Positions 9,856-21,250 of a DNA stretch of 64,000 nt are shown in pieces. The DNA lies in NCBI RefSeq assembly GCF_014349235.1, contig NZ_JACSOH010000022.1:1-64000 (forward strand), given 5' to 3'. Numbering within the stretch: position 1 is the stretch's first letter; every line of letters starts with the position of its first letter. Position numbers and translations under genes: made by a program. Origin of the DNA: Cytophaga sp. FL35 (lineage in GTDB: Bacteria > Bacteroidota > Bacteroidia > Flavobacteriales > Flavobacteriaceae). The notes under the pieces were generated by a model. It was not told where the DNA came from, ran no database searches, and saw nothing but the letters and a program-made list of their open reading frames with translations.

Positions 9856-10728
9856 TTAGACATCGCAAATGGTAACACCTTCTTTAAGGGCGGCGATCTT
9901 GTCATCCCAGGTAGGGATAAATTCTTGTGCTACGTATCCTTTATAACCAGTTTCTAAAATGGCTTTCATTATGGCAGGATAAAACAATTCTTGCGTATCG
10001 TTAATTTCATTTCTTCCGGGGTTTCCACCCGTGTGGTAATGTCCAAAGTACTGATGGTAATCCTGAATGTTTCTAATAATATCCCCTTCCATAATCTGCA
10101 TATGGTAGATATCATAGAGCAGTTTAAAGTTATCGGAACCAATGGCTTTACATAATTCTACACCCCAGGCACTGGTATCGCACATATAGTCCGCGTGATC
10201 TACCTTGGAATTTAAAAGTTCCATTTGCAGTACCACCCCATGTTTTTCGGCAAAGGACATGATTTGTTTAAGTCCGTCCGCACAATTTTTTAAGCCTTCG
10301 TCATCCGGCATTCCGTTTCTATTACCGCTAAAGCAGATAAGGTTGGTATAACCGGCTTCGGCTACCAACGGAATCACTCTTTTATAATCAGCGATCAATT
10401 CTTCGTGTAGTTTGGGGTCGTTCCAGCCTTCAAGAATCCCTTTTCCGGCACCCCAGCACATGGAGGCGTGAATACCATATTTTTTCATGATGGGCCAGTC
10501 TTCCGGACCGGTAAGGTCCATGGCCTTGATGCCCAATTCATTGAGACTTTTTAGAAAGTCCTCCATCGGAATTTTGCTGTAGCACCATCTACAAACACTG
10601 TGGTTGATATTATTTTTTAATTTATTTTCCGCTTCCATAGTTTCGTTTGGCATTGCGTTGGTACTTTTACAGGCCATAATACCCACTGATGCAGCGGCAG
10701 AAGTACTAATAAAATTTCTACGTTTCAT
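9856..10728 (-). CDS. Hydroxypyruvate isomerase-like TIM-barrel protein, exported
   Basis: 290 residues. A Tat-like N-terminus (MKRRNFISTSAAAS) and a Cys in MACKS suggest export and perhaps lipidation. The rest is a xylose-isomerase-like (AP endonuclease 2 superfamily) barrel. Likely metal and acid residues sit in LQMELLNSK, LLYDIYHMQ, YHTGGNPGRNE and AQEFIP, the order seen in hydroxypyruvate isomerases. Substrate identity is inferred from family resemblance only. It converges on the LytTR gene, 19 bases apart. Confidence 0.8.
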   Translation of the reverse strand: MKRRNFISTSAAASVGIMACKSTNAMPNETMEAENKLKNNINHSVCRWCYSKIPMEDFLKSLNELGIKAMDLTGPEDWPIMKKYGIHASMCWGAGKGILEGWNDPKLHEELIADYKRVIPLVAEAGYTNLICFSGNRNGMPDDEGLKNCADGLKQIMSFAEKHGVVLQMELLNSKVDHADYMCDTSAWGVELCKAIGSDNFKLLYDIYHMQIMEGDIIRNIQDYHQYFGHYHTGGNPGRNEINDTQELFYPAIMKAILETGYKGYVAQEFIPTWDDKIAALKEGVTICDV

Positions 10729-10819
10729 GTTGTCGAGTGTTAAAGAGCTTTTAAAGATATATTTTTTAGGTTTATTTCCCCTTGTGTAATTTGCCTAAAA
10801 ATAATAATACGCTGATAAG

Positions 10820-11818
10820 ATGGTGAAAAGGGCACTTTATTTTACGATAATTTCTTCTTTGTTTATAATGCTCGGTTGTTCGCATTCTATGGATACCGAT
10901 GAGGCACTGGACAGTGAAATCAAGCCCACAGCTATAGATTCATCTCGATCTGGCCAAGTACCTGCTTTAGAAACGGATACTATAAAAACAGATTTTTCTA
11001 CTGGAATTACCTATGGTACATTTAATTTTTCGGGACAGATTCCTAACAGCACGTCGAAAATTCCAAATTGTACGAATGGGGTTCCAAAATTAGTGCAGTT
11101 TGATATGGTAGATTCTCTTGGAACAAGATGGTTGAGCGAAAAGCCGGTTGTAGAACAAAAGGGAGTTTTTATGTCCGAAGTCGATAGTATGCCTATAGGA
11201 AACTACACCATCAAGTACATACATTTATTGTCTGCTGAAAGAGATACCCTCTACGGTGTGCCTACGGAGGCGGATACGGATATTATTGATTATTTGGAAG
11301 GAGAAGTACCTGCATATGCCCAAACGCCTATGGCAGATTACATAAATACCGTTTTACCCTTAAGTATCACAATTTCAGAAGAAAATACAGTTGTAGAAGC
11401 TACTGCATTTTGCAATACCCTACTTGACTTGCCGGTACCGGATTCGTTGGGCAGTGGAATTAACACGGGTGAACTTATGACCATTCCCATATACATTACA
11501 GGCATGGAGGATAAGGGTGGTTTTACCAACGAAGAAGGAGTTTATGAACCTTATATGGACCTTTGTGCCGATTATTTCACGGTAACGATCGATGGTTACA
11601 GGGTTCCGGAAAGATACACATGGTCTCAGTTCAATCAATATCATATCACCGTTCCTACGGATTACGACTATATGAGTATACGTACGTATGATTTGGACGG
11701 TAGCCCAAATGGCATACAGGCAATTCAGTTTACTAGGGAAAATCCTTATAACCCTGAAGTACATGGGGCATTGGTTTTTGATCAATGCGATCCGCAGTCA
11801 CAAGATCCCGTTAATTAA
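10820..11818 (+). CDS. Lipoprotein of unknown function
   Basis: 332 residues starting MVKRALYFTIISSLFIMLGC, lipobox IMLGC, followed by a Ser/Thr/Asp-rich linker to about residue 70. The rest is beta-rich with repeated aromatic and acidic patterns and five scattered cysteines. I recognise no family or catalytic motif. It is preceded by a divergent gene and followed by about 100 bases of spacer. Confidence 0.6.
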   Translation: MVKRALYFTIISSLFIMLGCSHSMDTDEALDSEIKPTAIDSSRSGQVPALETDTIKTDFSTGITYGTFNFSGQIPNSTSKIPNCTNGVPKLVQFDMVDSLGTRWLSEKPVVEQKGVFMSEVDSMPIGNYTIKYIHLLSAERDTLYGVPTEADTDIIDYLEGEVPAYAQTPMADYINTVLPLSITISEENTVVEATAFCNTLLDLPVPDSLGSGINTGELMTIPIYITGMEDKGGFTNEEGVYEPYMDLCADYFTVTIDGYRVPERYTWSQFNQYHITVPTDYDYMSIRTYDLDGSPNGIQAIQFTRENPYNPEVHGALVFDQCDPQSQDPVN

Positions 11819-11919
11819 ATTCAATTCTAAAAAGGATTGTATTAAGCGTTTTAAGTTCCATTTATCCAAATGTTGTACTTCCTTTGTAATTGGAAAGGTG
11901 ATTTTAGAAGTATTGGTAT

Positions 11920-12162
11920 ATGGAAGTATTTCCAGATAAAAGAAAACTCATAGAATTGGCACATTACCGCATGCCATTTGGTAAGTTCAAAGACCGTTAT
12001 TTGGTAGACTTGCCAGAGGCTTATCTGGTGTGGTTCAAGCAAAAAGGCTTTCCGGAGGGAAAATTGGGTCAGATGCTCCGGTCTACCCTGGAAATCAAAG
12101 AGAATGGTTTGGAGCCCTTGATTCGCAAAATTCAGAAAGAATTTCCTCCCCTTAAACTGTGA
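11920..12162 (+). CDS. DUF3820 family protein
   Basis: Complete small protein of 80 residues with the family pattern MPFGKFKDRYLVDLPEAYLVWF, a short cytoplasmic domain found next to pyrG in many flavobacteria. Its function is not established. Codons 34 to the stop are repeated 1,509 bp downstream. The ancestral neighbour was evidently pyrG, now separated by an inserted lipoprotein gene. Confidence 0.85.
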   Translation: MEVFPDKRKLIELAHYRMPFGKFKDRYLVDLPEAYLVWFKQKGFPEGKLGQMLRSTLEIKENGLEPLIRKIQKEFPPLKL

Positions 12163-12166
12163 TATC
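12018..12166. repeat. Left 149-bp direct repeat (3' part of DUF3820 gene)
   Basis: It matches 13527-13675 at a constant offset of 1,509 bp with only three mismatches (T/C, G/C, T/C). It covers the second half of the DUF3820 gene plus four bases after the stop codon. It bounds the left side of the inserted segment 12167-13526. Confidence 0.95.
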
Positions 12167-12247
12167 CTAATTGGTTAAATGGAGTTTTTGATATTGAAAT
12201 ATTCCAGATATTATCACGTTTGTAGTATTGAACATAAACCTTTAGTT

Positions 12248-13459
12248 ATGATACTTCGAGTTCTTTTAGTAATTGTATTTTTACAATTGATTAGTTGTAG
12301 TAAAAAAGAAGAGGTAATTGTTCAAGTAACCGAACCAAAGGAAATTTCCAAACCTCCATTAGGGGTTTCACGTTTTGGTCGCTCTAAAATTAATGAACAA
12401 GGGATAGAAATCTTTAAAACATCAGAAGGTTATTTATCATTTGAATATTTCAATTTTTATAATGCACAATCTTACCCAACTGGTGATTTGGTTGTCAGAA
12501 GGGTTGATGAACAATTCGAGACCATTGATTCTATATTATATCAGGATAAGCCTTTTATTCTTATTGAAAATATTATAAGAATGGGAACCGAGTCTTATGT
12601 AGTTCTGGGTAATAGGAAAACATATCCCGATGAACCATATAACTTGCCTATAATTACGGTTTTCGATGATAAAGGTCATGAGATTAAATCTCTTGTAGTT
12701 TCGGATCTGCTCATGGAAGGAGGAACTAGTGCAGCCAGTATTAAAGAAGCAACTTTCATTGATAATAGACTTTATGTTGTTTTAAGTGAAAATAAAGGCT
12801 TAACTATAGTTGTATTAGATACTGATTTGAACCTAATATGGGAAAAATTTGAAGAACTAAAACACACAAATTATACAATTACTGTGGATGATAAATATCT
12901 CTATTTTTCTCGCTCAATAGATGAATCTGGTGTTTTTTTTAATACAAACTATATTCACAAATTAGATATTAAGACCGGGGAGGAAGTTGATAGGTGGTCT
13001 TTTATACATTCAGATTCGAATTATTCTGTTAAAACTTATCCCTTTAAGTTGCTAAATGATCATGAAAACATCTATCTAGTATATAAATTGCACTTTCCGA
13101 ATGAAAGTAACATTGATCCCTATTACAAGCTTAAGAGGATAAACAAAAAAAATGGTGAAATAATAGATTTAGGAATTCCAGAATTTAATTTTCTAGATGA
13201 ATTTGAATTGACTAAGGAAGGATTTATTTATTCCGGTTCACATAGAACTGATGGTAAGAATATAATAAATGCTGATAAATTTTTGAAAGATTTATGGGTA
13301 TTTGAAGTTGTTGGTGGATCAAGAATAAAAGATATAAAACCTTTGGAAAATGGTGAGTTTGTATTTTCTGGTTTCTATGTAAAGGGTATTGAAGGGAATA
13401 ATGATTTGTATGATGATGCCCTTATAGGGGGGTTAAAGGCGAATGGTACAATTAAATAA
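12248..13459 (+). CDS. Inserted lipoprotein of unknown function
   Basis: 403 residues from the ATG at 12248, which gives a short signal and the lipobox LISC; the longer open frame from 12179 would misplace the signal. The mature protein is beta-rich with repeated hydrophobic-charged strands (such as LYVVLSENKGLTIVVLDTDLNLIWE), which suggests a beta-propeller. No catalytic motif is seen. The gene is markedly more AT-rich, in codon use too, than pyrG or yidC next to it. It lies exactly between two direct repeats of the DUF3820 3' end, so it was probably acquired horizontally. Confidence 0.75.
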   Translation: MILRVLLVIVFLQLISCSKKEEVIVQVTEPKEISKPPLGVSRFGRSKINEQGIEIFKTSEGYLSFEYFNFYNAQSYPTGDLVVRRVDEQFETIDSILYQDKPFILIENIIRMGTESYVVLGNRKTYPDEPYNLPIITVFDDKGHEIKSLVVSDLLMEGGTSAASIKEATFIDNRLYVVLSENKGLTIVVLDTDLNLIWEKFEELKHTNYTITVDDKYLYFSRSIDESGVFFNTNYIHKLDIKTGEEVDRWSFIHSDSNYSVKTYPFKLLNDHENIYLVYKLHFPNESNIDPYYKLKRINKKNGEIIDLGIPEFNFLDEFELTKEGFIYSGSHRTDGKNIINADKFLKDLWVFEVVGGSRIKDIKPLENGEFVFSGFYVKGIEGNNDLYDDALIGGLKANGTIK

Positions 13460-13515
13460 TACGGATTTATATTTGGTGGCTGTATAGTTAGCTATTTAAA
13501 TAATATATTCTACTT

Positions 13516-15364
<1,849 letters not shown>

Positions 15365-15380
15365 TATACGTATTTGGGCA

Positions 15381-15388
15381 TATATTTG
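15381..15388 (+). promoter_or_regulatory. yidC promoter -7 element
   Basis: TAtaTTTG lies 64 bases before the yidC ATG and just after the pyrG stop, matching the Bacteroidota -7 consensus. The -33 partner is not clear. Confidence 0.5.
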
Positions 15389-15452
15389 CAGATTGCAATT
15401 CTGACCAATACAGATATTGAACCACATCAAGGTTCCAAGTAATTATATTTCA

Positions 15453-17297
15453 ATGGAAGAAAAGAAACTGGACGTTAACTCAATTATAGGGTTTGTACTC
15501 ATTTTTGGGATTCTAATTTTTATGTTCTATCAAAACAGGCCTACACCTGAGGAACTGGAAGCTCAAAAAGCGGAACAGGAGCAAATGGCCGAAGAGGCCC
15601 AAAAAGTGGAGGAAGAGTCCAATACGGTTGCCCCAGCAATCAATTTTCAAGATTCATCGGCGGTAGCCAACTACAAAAGCAAGTTAGGTGCTTTTGGGTT
15701 CACAAATCCTAGCGACAAAATCACTAAACTGGAGAATAAGCTCGTTTCTCTTGAAATTAGCAATAAGGGTGGCCAAATTGTGGAAGCTCGAATGAAGCAA
15801 TTCCATACCTATGATTCGGTACCCGTATACCTCGTAAAAGACGGAAACGCTTCATACGGACTTAATTTTACCACATCGGATAATCGGGTATTAAATACCA
15901 AAGATCTTTATTTTGAGCCTTCATTGAGCAAAAGTAATGGTAACCAAGTGCTTTCCATGAAAGCGAAAGCAGGACCAACCGCTTTTCTGGAGTACCGTTA
16001 TGAAATGAAGGAAGATGATTATTTGGTAGACTTTACCGTACGTTCCCAAGGTTTAAACGGAATTATCGATGGTAGCAAGCCTATTGAACTTCAATGGGAT
16101 TTAAAAAGCTTTAGGCTGGACCAAAGTGTGGAGTATGAAAATAGGTATGTAGAGCTTACCTATAATTACGAGGATGATAAGATCGACTACTTATCCGTTG
16201 GTGGTGATGATGAGGAAACGGAAGAGGATGTTAAATGGTTGTCCTATAAACAACACTTTTTCAGTTCCATTTTGGCTACTAATCAGAGCAATTTTAAAAC
16301 AGTGGAACTTTCTTCTAAGAATCTGGTAGAGGAAGAAAGTAAGGATACCAAGTTTACCAAAGCCTTTAGTTCCGTGATTCCCTTGGAATTGGCCGGAGGT
16401 GAATTGGCGCAAAACATGCACTGGTATTACGGTCCTACGGATATTAAGGTGTTGGAACAGTATGAGGAATTGGGACTGGATGACTCCATATCTTTTGGAT
16501 GGGGAATTTTTGGATGGTTGAACCGCTATGTGTTTACGCCTTTCTACACCTTCCTTAGTTCTTTTTTACCTTACGGATTGGCCATTGTGGTCATGACCAT
16601 ATTGGTGCGTTTGGCCATGTCTCCAGCTACCTACAAGTCGTACTTGTCCCAAGCGAAGATGAAGGTTTTAAGACCGGAAATCAATGAGCTGAATGAAAAG
16701 TACAAGGACAACGCCATGAAAAAGCAGCAAGAAACCATGAAGTTGTACGGCAAGGCCGGTGTAAGCCCCATGAGTGGTTGTGTACCCGCTTTACTACAAA
16801 TGCCTATTTTCTATGCATTGTTCATGTTTTTCCCAACATCGTTCGCTTTAAGACAGAAGTCTTTTTTATGGGCAGATGACCTTTCTTCTTACGATACCAT
16901 TGCAGAGCTTCCATTTAACATTCCTTTCTATGGGGATCACATAAGTTTGTTTCCCATTTTGGCATCGGTAGCTATCTTCTTTTATATGACGATGACAACC
17001 GGGCAGAATATGCCACAACAACCGGGTATGCCAAACATGAAATTTATCATGTATTTGATGCCGGTGATGATGTTGTTCTTCTTTAACAACTATGCGAGCG
17101 GACTTAGTTTGTACTATTTTGTATCCAACCTAATTACCATCGGTATTATGTTGGTGATTAAGAACTTTATTTTGGACAATGATAAAATTCATGCCAGGAT
17201 ACAAGAGAACAAGAAAAAGCCTAAAAAGGAAAATAAGTTCCAGAAAAAAATGAGGGAAATGATGGAGGAGGCAGAACGTCAGCAAAAAAACAAGTAA
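15453..17297 (+). CDS. yidC: Membrane protein insertase YidC
   Basis: 614 residues; inserts proteins into the inner membrane alone or with Sec. Seen here: an N-terminal membrane span (SIIGFVLIFGILIFMFYQ), a large periplasmic beta domain (about 60-350), then the conserved five-helix core. The core has the hydrophilic-groove Arg in VVMTILVRLAMSPATYKSYLSQ and the coiled loop KMKVLRPEINELNEKY. The basic C-tail (KKPKKENKFQKKMRE) contacts the ribosome in the family. The ATG at 15453 is chosen because the earlier in-frame codons would precede the signal anchor. Confidence 0.97.
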   Translation: MEEKKLDVNSIIGFVLIFGILIFMFYQNRPTPEELEAQKAEQEQMAEEAQKVEEESNTVAPAINFQDSSAVANYKSKLGAFGFTNPSDKITKLENKLVSLEISNKGGQIVEARMKQFHTYDSVPVYLVKDGNASYGLNFTTSDNRVLNTKDLYFEPSLSKSNGNQVLSMKAKAGPTAFLEYRYEMKEDDYLVDFTVRSQGLNGIIDGSKPIELQWDLKSFRLDQSVEYENRYVELTYNYEDDKIDYLSVGGDDEETEEDVKWLSYKQHFFSSILATNQSNFKTVELSSKNLVEEESKDTKFTKAFSSVIPLELAGGELAQNMHWYYGPTDIKVLEQYEELGLDDSISFGWGIFGWLNRYVFTPFYTFLSSFLPYGLAIVVMTILVRLAMSPATYKSYLSQAKMKVLRPEINELNEKYKDNAMKKQQETMKLYGKAGVSPMSGCVPALLQMPIFYALFMFFPTSFALRQKSFLWADDLSSYDTIAELPFNIPFYGDHISLFPILASVAIFFYMTMTTGQNMPQQPGMPNMKFIMYLMPVMMLFFFNNYASGLSLYYFVSNLITIGIMLVIKNFILDNDKIHARIQENKKKPKKENKFQKKMREMMEEAERQQKNK

Positions 17298-17348
17298 GCC
17301 CCTTGTTGGCAATAAATTAAATAACACTAATTGAAAGGATAAAAACAA

Positions 17349-17894
17349 TTGAATTACTTCACAGCATTATGGATTTTCATAATTCTCTTGCTTAATTCTT
17401 GTGTAGAAGAACAATACGATAAAACAAAGGCACTTGAACAAGCTCGTACCTCGCTAAATATTGGATATGAAACTTATTTGGCCTCCGAAAATATTAATTC
17501 ACTATTGTATAAAGTCCGCGACAACAATTTTGAAATGGAGGACATTAAGGGTATTCATAGCTTATCGCAACAGTTGGTGAAGAAAACTGAAAAAAATATC
17601 GATTTACTATCGGTTGAAAAAAAAGACCATAGTGTGACATCATTATTTGAATCAACTATTACTTATCTAGAATCCGTTAAATTATTGGAAGAAAATATTC
17701 CTGTTTTCGTTGAAAGTATTTTTGACTCAACGCTAGTTTATAAACCGGAATTGAATCAAAGGATTGGAGAGTTAGCTATGGATGTTCAGAAAAAAGGACA
17801 GGATTGGCAAAATTCTAAAACTGAATTTTACACCACTCAAAATATTGGTCAAAAAGCAATTGACTCGATTGAAAAATTGATAACCAAAAAGTAA
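17349..17894 (+). CDS. Small lipoprotein with TTG start
   Basis: 181 residues, helical and charged after a signal with lipobox LLNSC. An in-frame TAA at 17340-17342 leaves TTG at 17349 as the only credible start. It is preceded by GAAAGGA at about 17333-17339, an unusually good Shine-Dalgarno for this phylum. No family is recognised. It lies 51 bases after yidC but is more AT-rich. A CAAC-AATA-CCTATA motif follows its stop, like the motif downstream of the TIR gene. Confidence 0.6.
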   Translation: MNYFTALWIFIILLLNSCVEEQYDKTKALEQARTSLNIGYETYLASENINSLLYKVRDNNFEMEDIKGIHSLSQQLVKKTEKNIDLLSVEKKDHSVTSLFESTITYLESVKLLEENIPVFVESIFDSTLVYKPELNQRIGELAMDVQKKGQDWQNSKTEFYTTQNIGQKAIDSIEKLITKK

Positions 17895-18115
17895 AAACTA
17901 TTGTCAACAATACCTATAGCAAATAAGGTGTAAAGTGCTATGTTTAATGGCTTGGGTTTGTTTATTAAGTCCGCCAAATCTTTTGGAATTGACAATTTGA
18001 AAAGAAAAGATAATTACAAAACAAAAAGCTCTGGTTAGCGGACCAGACGGAAACGAAAAGTTTCCTAGCCTGCCCTACTTGCCATAGTCGAACCGATATC
18101 TTAAACAAAAAATGC

Positions 18116-18147
18116 AAAAACCCTGACGGAAACCGTCAGGGTTTTTT
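18116..18147. terminator. Strong intrinsic terminator
   Basis: Perfect 9-bp GC-rich stem CCCTGACGG (18121-18129) / CCGTCAGGG (18133-18141) with an AAA loop, flanked by A and T runs, so it works in both directions. It lies 220 bases after the nearest plus-strand gene. Confidence 0.85.
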
Positions 18148-18320
18148 AGCATTAGTTAGGCTGGTTTGGTAAGATTTGGGATTGTGAAGATGCAACATAA
18201 TCACTGTTGAAAAAAAATAGAGTTGTAAAGCGGTCAAAACTGTATGCTAACTAGTTAGAAGTAGTGGTCTTGTCCACAAATTGATTTAGCTATTGCCGAA
18301 AAGAGAAATGTTTGTAAATT

Positions 18321-18352
18321 AAAAGAACCGCTATTTCTAGCGGCTCTTTTTT
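18321..18352. terminator. Terminator of the FAS1 lipoprotein gene
   Basis: Stem AAAAGAaCCGCTA (18321-18333) / TAGCGGcTCTTTT (18338-18350) with one mismatch and a TTTC loop. It lies 22 bases beyond the minus-strand FAS1 gene stop and is flanked by T runs on both strands. Confidence 0.8.
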
Positions 18353-18374
18353 GAATTCGGGGGAAAAATTTATT

Positions 18375-19784
18375 TTAGTCTTCGGTATTGGGAATCAATA
18401 CCATATCAATCGCATGAATAACACCGTTCATTGCCTGAACGTCAGCCTTCACAATTCCAACTCCCATGTTTCCGGCGCCGTCGGTAATGGTGAAAGAACC
18501 ATCCGCCTCTGTGAAGGTTACGGAATCACCTTCAAGAGTAGCAGGGGACACAAGACCGTCACTTAAATCTTCAGACCTAACATTAGCCTTTGCAATAACA
18601 TGATGATTTAGAACAGCCGTTAGCGTTTCACCGGAAGGCACTTCTTCCAAGGCTTCAAATGCACTGTTGATAGGGGCAAATACCGTAAAAGGAGTGTTTT
18701 CTGTGGTAGAACTTAATACCGAAACAAAATCGGGCTGGTCATCGGCGGTCAATGCGCCAACCAAGCTTGAAAAGTTTTCGCTATCGGCAACTGCAAAAGT
18801 AACTACGGTAGGTAGGTCAATAACGGTATCAACCGCATGGATAATTCCATTGGTGGTTACAACATCGCTCACAACTACCATACTTTGTCCGTTTAGCATC
18901 ACACCGTCATCCACGTTTACGTAGATGCTCAAATTATCACCATCCTCATTAGTGGCGGCGGTACTGGCATACATATTGGATAAGTCGGCAGCGGCCAAAG
19001 AAGCACCCGCAATCACGTGATTGGACAGAATAGCATTTAAGTCATTTCCATTAGGGTTTTCAAAAGCCGTAAAAGCTTCGTTTACGGGTGCAAAAACGGT
19101 AAACATCTGTTCTCCATCACTCAATAAATCGGTAAAAGTAGTATTACCATCCATGGTCAAAGCGCCAACCAATTCAGAGAAACTGGCATTGTACAGCGCG
19201 TGATCAACTACATTTGGCAAACCAATTACTTGGTCAACGATGTGAACCACTCCATTGGAAGCCTCAACATCTGCAGTAGCCACAGTGGATCCGTTGATTT
19301 TTACACCGTCTGCTGTATCTACGTACAGGCTAATATTCTTTTCACCAACTCCGGCAGTAGATAGAGAACTTACATAGGTAGTTGATAAATCACCGGACAT
19401 CAAATCACCGGAGACTACATGGTTCAAAAGCACTTGCTCCAAAACATCTTCAGGAATATCATCTAGCGAAGCAAAGTTGTTATCTGCCAAGAATGCTTCA
19501 AAAGCAGCGTTGGTAGGGGCAAAAACGGTAAAAGGACCATCTCCTTGTAATGTTTCTACCAATTCAGCTTCGGTAAGTGCTTCCACCAAAATACTTAGGT
19601 CGGCCGTGGCCACTGCTAAATCAACAATTGTTGTGGTCTCTTCTTCTTGCTCTTCCTCTTCTTCCATTTCCTCTTCCATTTCAGGGTCTGGAGGGGTTAC
19701 CCCATTGTCATCGTCGCTACAGGATACTGCAAAAAACAGCATTAGGACCATGGGTACGAGTAATTTAATGTTGTTAAGTCTCAT
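18375..19784 (-). CDS. Lipoprotein with three fasciclin (FAS1) domains
   Basis: 469 residues. It has a lipobox (AVSC), a Glu/Met-rich acidic linker (about 32-50), and three consecutive FAS1 domains at about 53-195, 196-325 and 326-468. Each has the H1 motif (FTVFAPTNAAFEAF, MFTVFAPVNEAF, FTVFAPINSAF) and the H2-like motif (NGVVHIVDQVIGLP, NGIIHAVDTVIDLP, NGVIHAIDMVLIP). FAS1 domains mediate adhesion and protein contact. It probably faces outward from the outer membrane. Confidence 0.92.
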   Translation of the reverse strand: MRLNNIKLLVPMVLMLFFAVSCSDDDNGVTPPDPEMEEEMEEEEEQEEETTTIVDLAVATADLSILVEALTEAELVETLQGDGPFTVFAPTNAAFEAFLADNNFASLDDIPEDVLEQVLLNHVVSGDLMSGDLSTTYVSSLSTAGVGEKNISLYVDTADGVKINGSTVATADVEASNGVVHIVDQVIGLPNVVDHALYNASFSELVGALTMDGNTTFTDLLSDGEQMFTVFAPVNEAFTAFENPNGNDLNAILSNHVIAGASLAAADLSNMYASTAATNEDGDNLSIYVNVDDGVMLNGQSMVVVSDVVTTNGIIHAVDTVIDLPTVVTFAVADSENFSSLVGALTADDQPDFVSVLSSTTENTPFTVFAPINSAFEALEEVPSGETLTAVLNHHVIAKANVRSEDLSDGLVSPATLEGDSVTFTEADGSFTITDGAGNMGVGIVKADVQAMNGVIHAIDMVLIPNTED

Positions 19785-20192
19785 AATTCATAAATTAAAT
19801 AGTTAATAATTTTCTTGGAAGCACTTCTTTGGATAATGCTTTACACTTAATAATGGCAGCAAGGTATTTTTATAAACCACATTTGTTTAACTTATTTGAA
19901 AAAAAGTTGAACGTTTTTAGTTTTGGTAAGGCTCAATTGGATTTATAGGGAAGTACTACATCAACTAGGGGTGGTTTAGCTAGGCTATTTTTTAGGATTA
20001 TTGGTACCGTAGGTTTTGAACCTACATTTTAGGTAATGGCAGGATGAGAATTTATATATAACCCTCATGTTAAATCTTCAAGTAATAACCTAGTAAAACT
20101 TTTTTGAAATCTGTAAAGGTGTAAATTTCTGATATTCTTATATTTACACTCCTCCCGGTCGTTAAATCATTCAACCTTAACATTTCTTGGCC
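19785..20192. other. 408-bp gene-free divergent spacer
   Basis: It separates the divergent FAS1 and metallo-hydrolase genes and must hold both promoters. The only structure seen is a tight hairpin, GTAGGTT (20009-20015) / AACCTAC (20019-20025) with a 3-base loop. It does not resemble a tRNA and lacks a T run, so its role is unknown. Confidence 0.4.
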
Positions 20193-21146
20193 ATGAAAAG
20201 AAGACATTTCATTGCACGTAACTGTGGTCTTTTAGCTTCAATTCCACTCATTGACCTACAACCCTTACTACTTGATTTTATGAATACTGAGATCCATAAA
20301 TGTAACATTGGCGAGTTTCAATGCACCATCTTTAAAGACCTAATGTTCACTTATAAGGCGAAGGATTATTTTATCAATGCCCCAGAACAGGAATTGAAGC
20401 AAGCCTTGGACTCCTCTAAAATTGATCCCGAAAATATTGCTTCTCCTTACATAGCCATGCTACTTCAAAAGGGAAACCAGAAAATCCTTATTGATTCGGG
20501 TATAGGATTTTCCCAAGAACCCATAGAATTTAAAGGAAATAGTTTTGTGCTAAAAGGAAGATTGCAACAGTTGTTGGATAAGGAGCACATAGCTACAAAT
20601 GATATTACAGATGTAATCATTACCCACTTTCATCCGGACCATATTGGGGGGGTGTTTTCTTCTGATGGAAACTTACTTTTTAAAAATGCCACCTTTCATA
20701 TGCATCAAAAAGAATGGGATTTTTGGCATTCCTCAAAATCGGATTCCCAGCCGCCATTGTTCAAATTCTTTGTTGAGAAAAATATCACACCCTTAAAAAA
20801 AGAGAATGTACAATTGATCGCCCAAGACTATCATGAAATCTGTGAGGGGGTAGTGGCGGTAAATGCTGAAGGACATACGGCAGGTCAGATAGCACTTATT
20901 ATTGGGGATAAAGATGAAAGGCTCCTCTATATATCAGATGCCTTCTTACACCCATTACATATGGAGAAGTTGAATTGGCAGACCAGTTTTGATTTTAATC
21001 ATGAAAAGGCAAAAAAAACGCGAAATAAATTGTTGCATTTGGCACATACGGAGCGCATGAAGATCAACGCTTTTCATTTTAACTTTCCTGGTCTTGGTTT
21101 TGCGGAGAAAAACGGTGCAAACTGGAAATGGGTTTACCATGCGTAA
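20193..21146 (+). CDS. Metallo-beta-lactamase-fold hydrolase
   Basis: 317 residues. The metal-binding motif THFHPDHIGG (near residue 149), a downstream His in AEGHTAGQ and the Asp in YISDAFLHP are the standard dinuclear zinc ligands of this fold. The N-terminus MKRRHFIARNCG resembles a weak Tat signal, so it may be exported. The ATG at 20193 is preferred to the TTG two codons earlier. The substrate is unknown. Confidence 0.85.
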   Translation: MKRRHFIARNCGLLASIPLIDLQPLLLDFMNTEIHKCNIGEFQCTIFKDLMFTYKAKDYFINAPEQELKQALDSSKIDPENIASPYIAMLLQKGNQKILIDSGIGFSQEPIEFKGNSFVLKGRLQQLLDKEHIATNDITDVIITHFHPDHIGGVFSSDGNLLFKNATFHMHQKEWDFWHSSKSDSQPPLFKFFVEKNITPLKKENVQLIAQDYHEICEGVVAVNAEGHTAGQIALIIGDKDERLLYISDAFLHPLHMEKLNWQTSFDFNHEKAKKTRNKLLHLAHTERMKINAFHFNFPGLGFAEKNGANWKWVYHA

Positions 21147-21250
21147 ATTATTAGGATGGATATGGGAGAATTATAAAACAGGGAGAAGAGCTCTATTGGA
21201 TAAAAGGTATCGTGATCAATTCTATAAACGTAGTAGCCAACCATAATAGG

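Larger units (their letters stand above)
17895..18374. other. 480-bp gene-free stretch with two terminators
   Basis: No reading frame is supported. It begins with a motif (CAACAATACCTATAGC, 17905-17920) related to the border motif downstream of the TIR gene at 26943-26956. Two strong hairpins follow (listed separately). The 170 bases between the hairpins have no assigned role; a small RNA is possible but no promoter was found. Confidence 0.5.

Noticed and set aside
11688-11939. 83-codon plus-strand frame
   Set aside because: Overlaps the end of the 10820 lipoprotein in another frame and has no family features.
20009-20025. Possible tRNA fragment (GTAGGTTTTGAACCTAC resembles a T-arm)
   Set aside because: No acceptor, D or anticodon arm can be placed around it.
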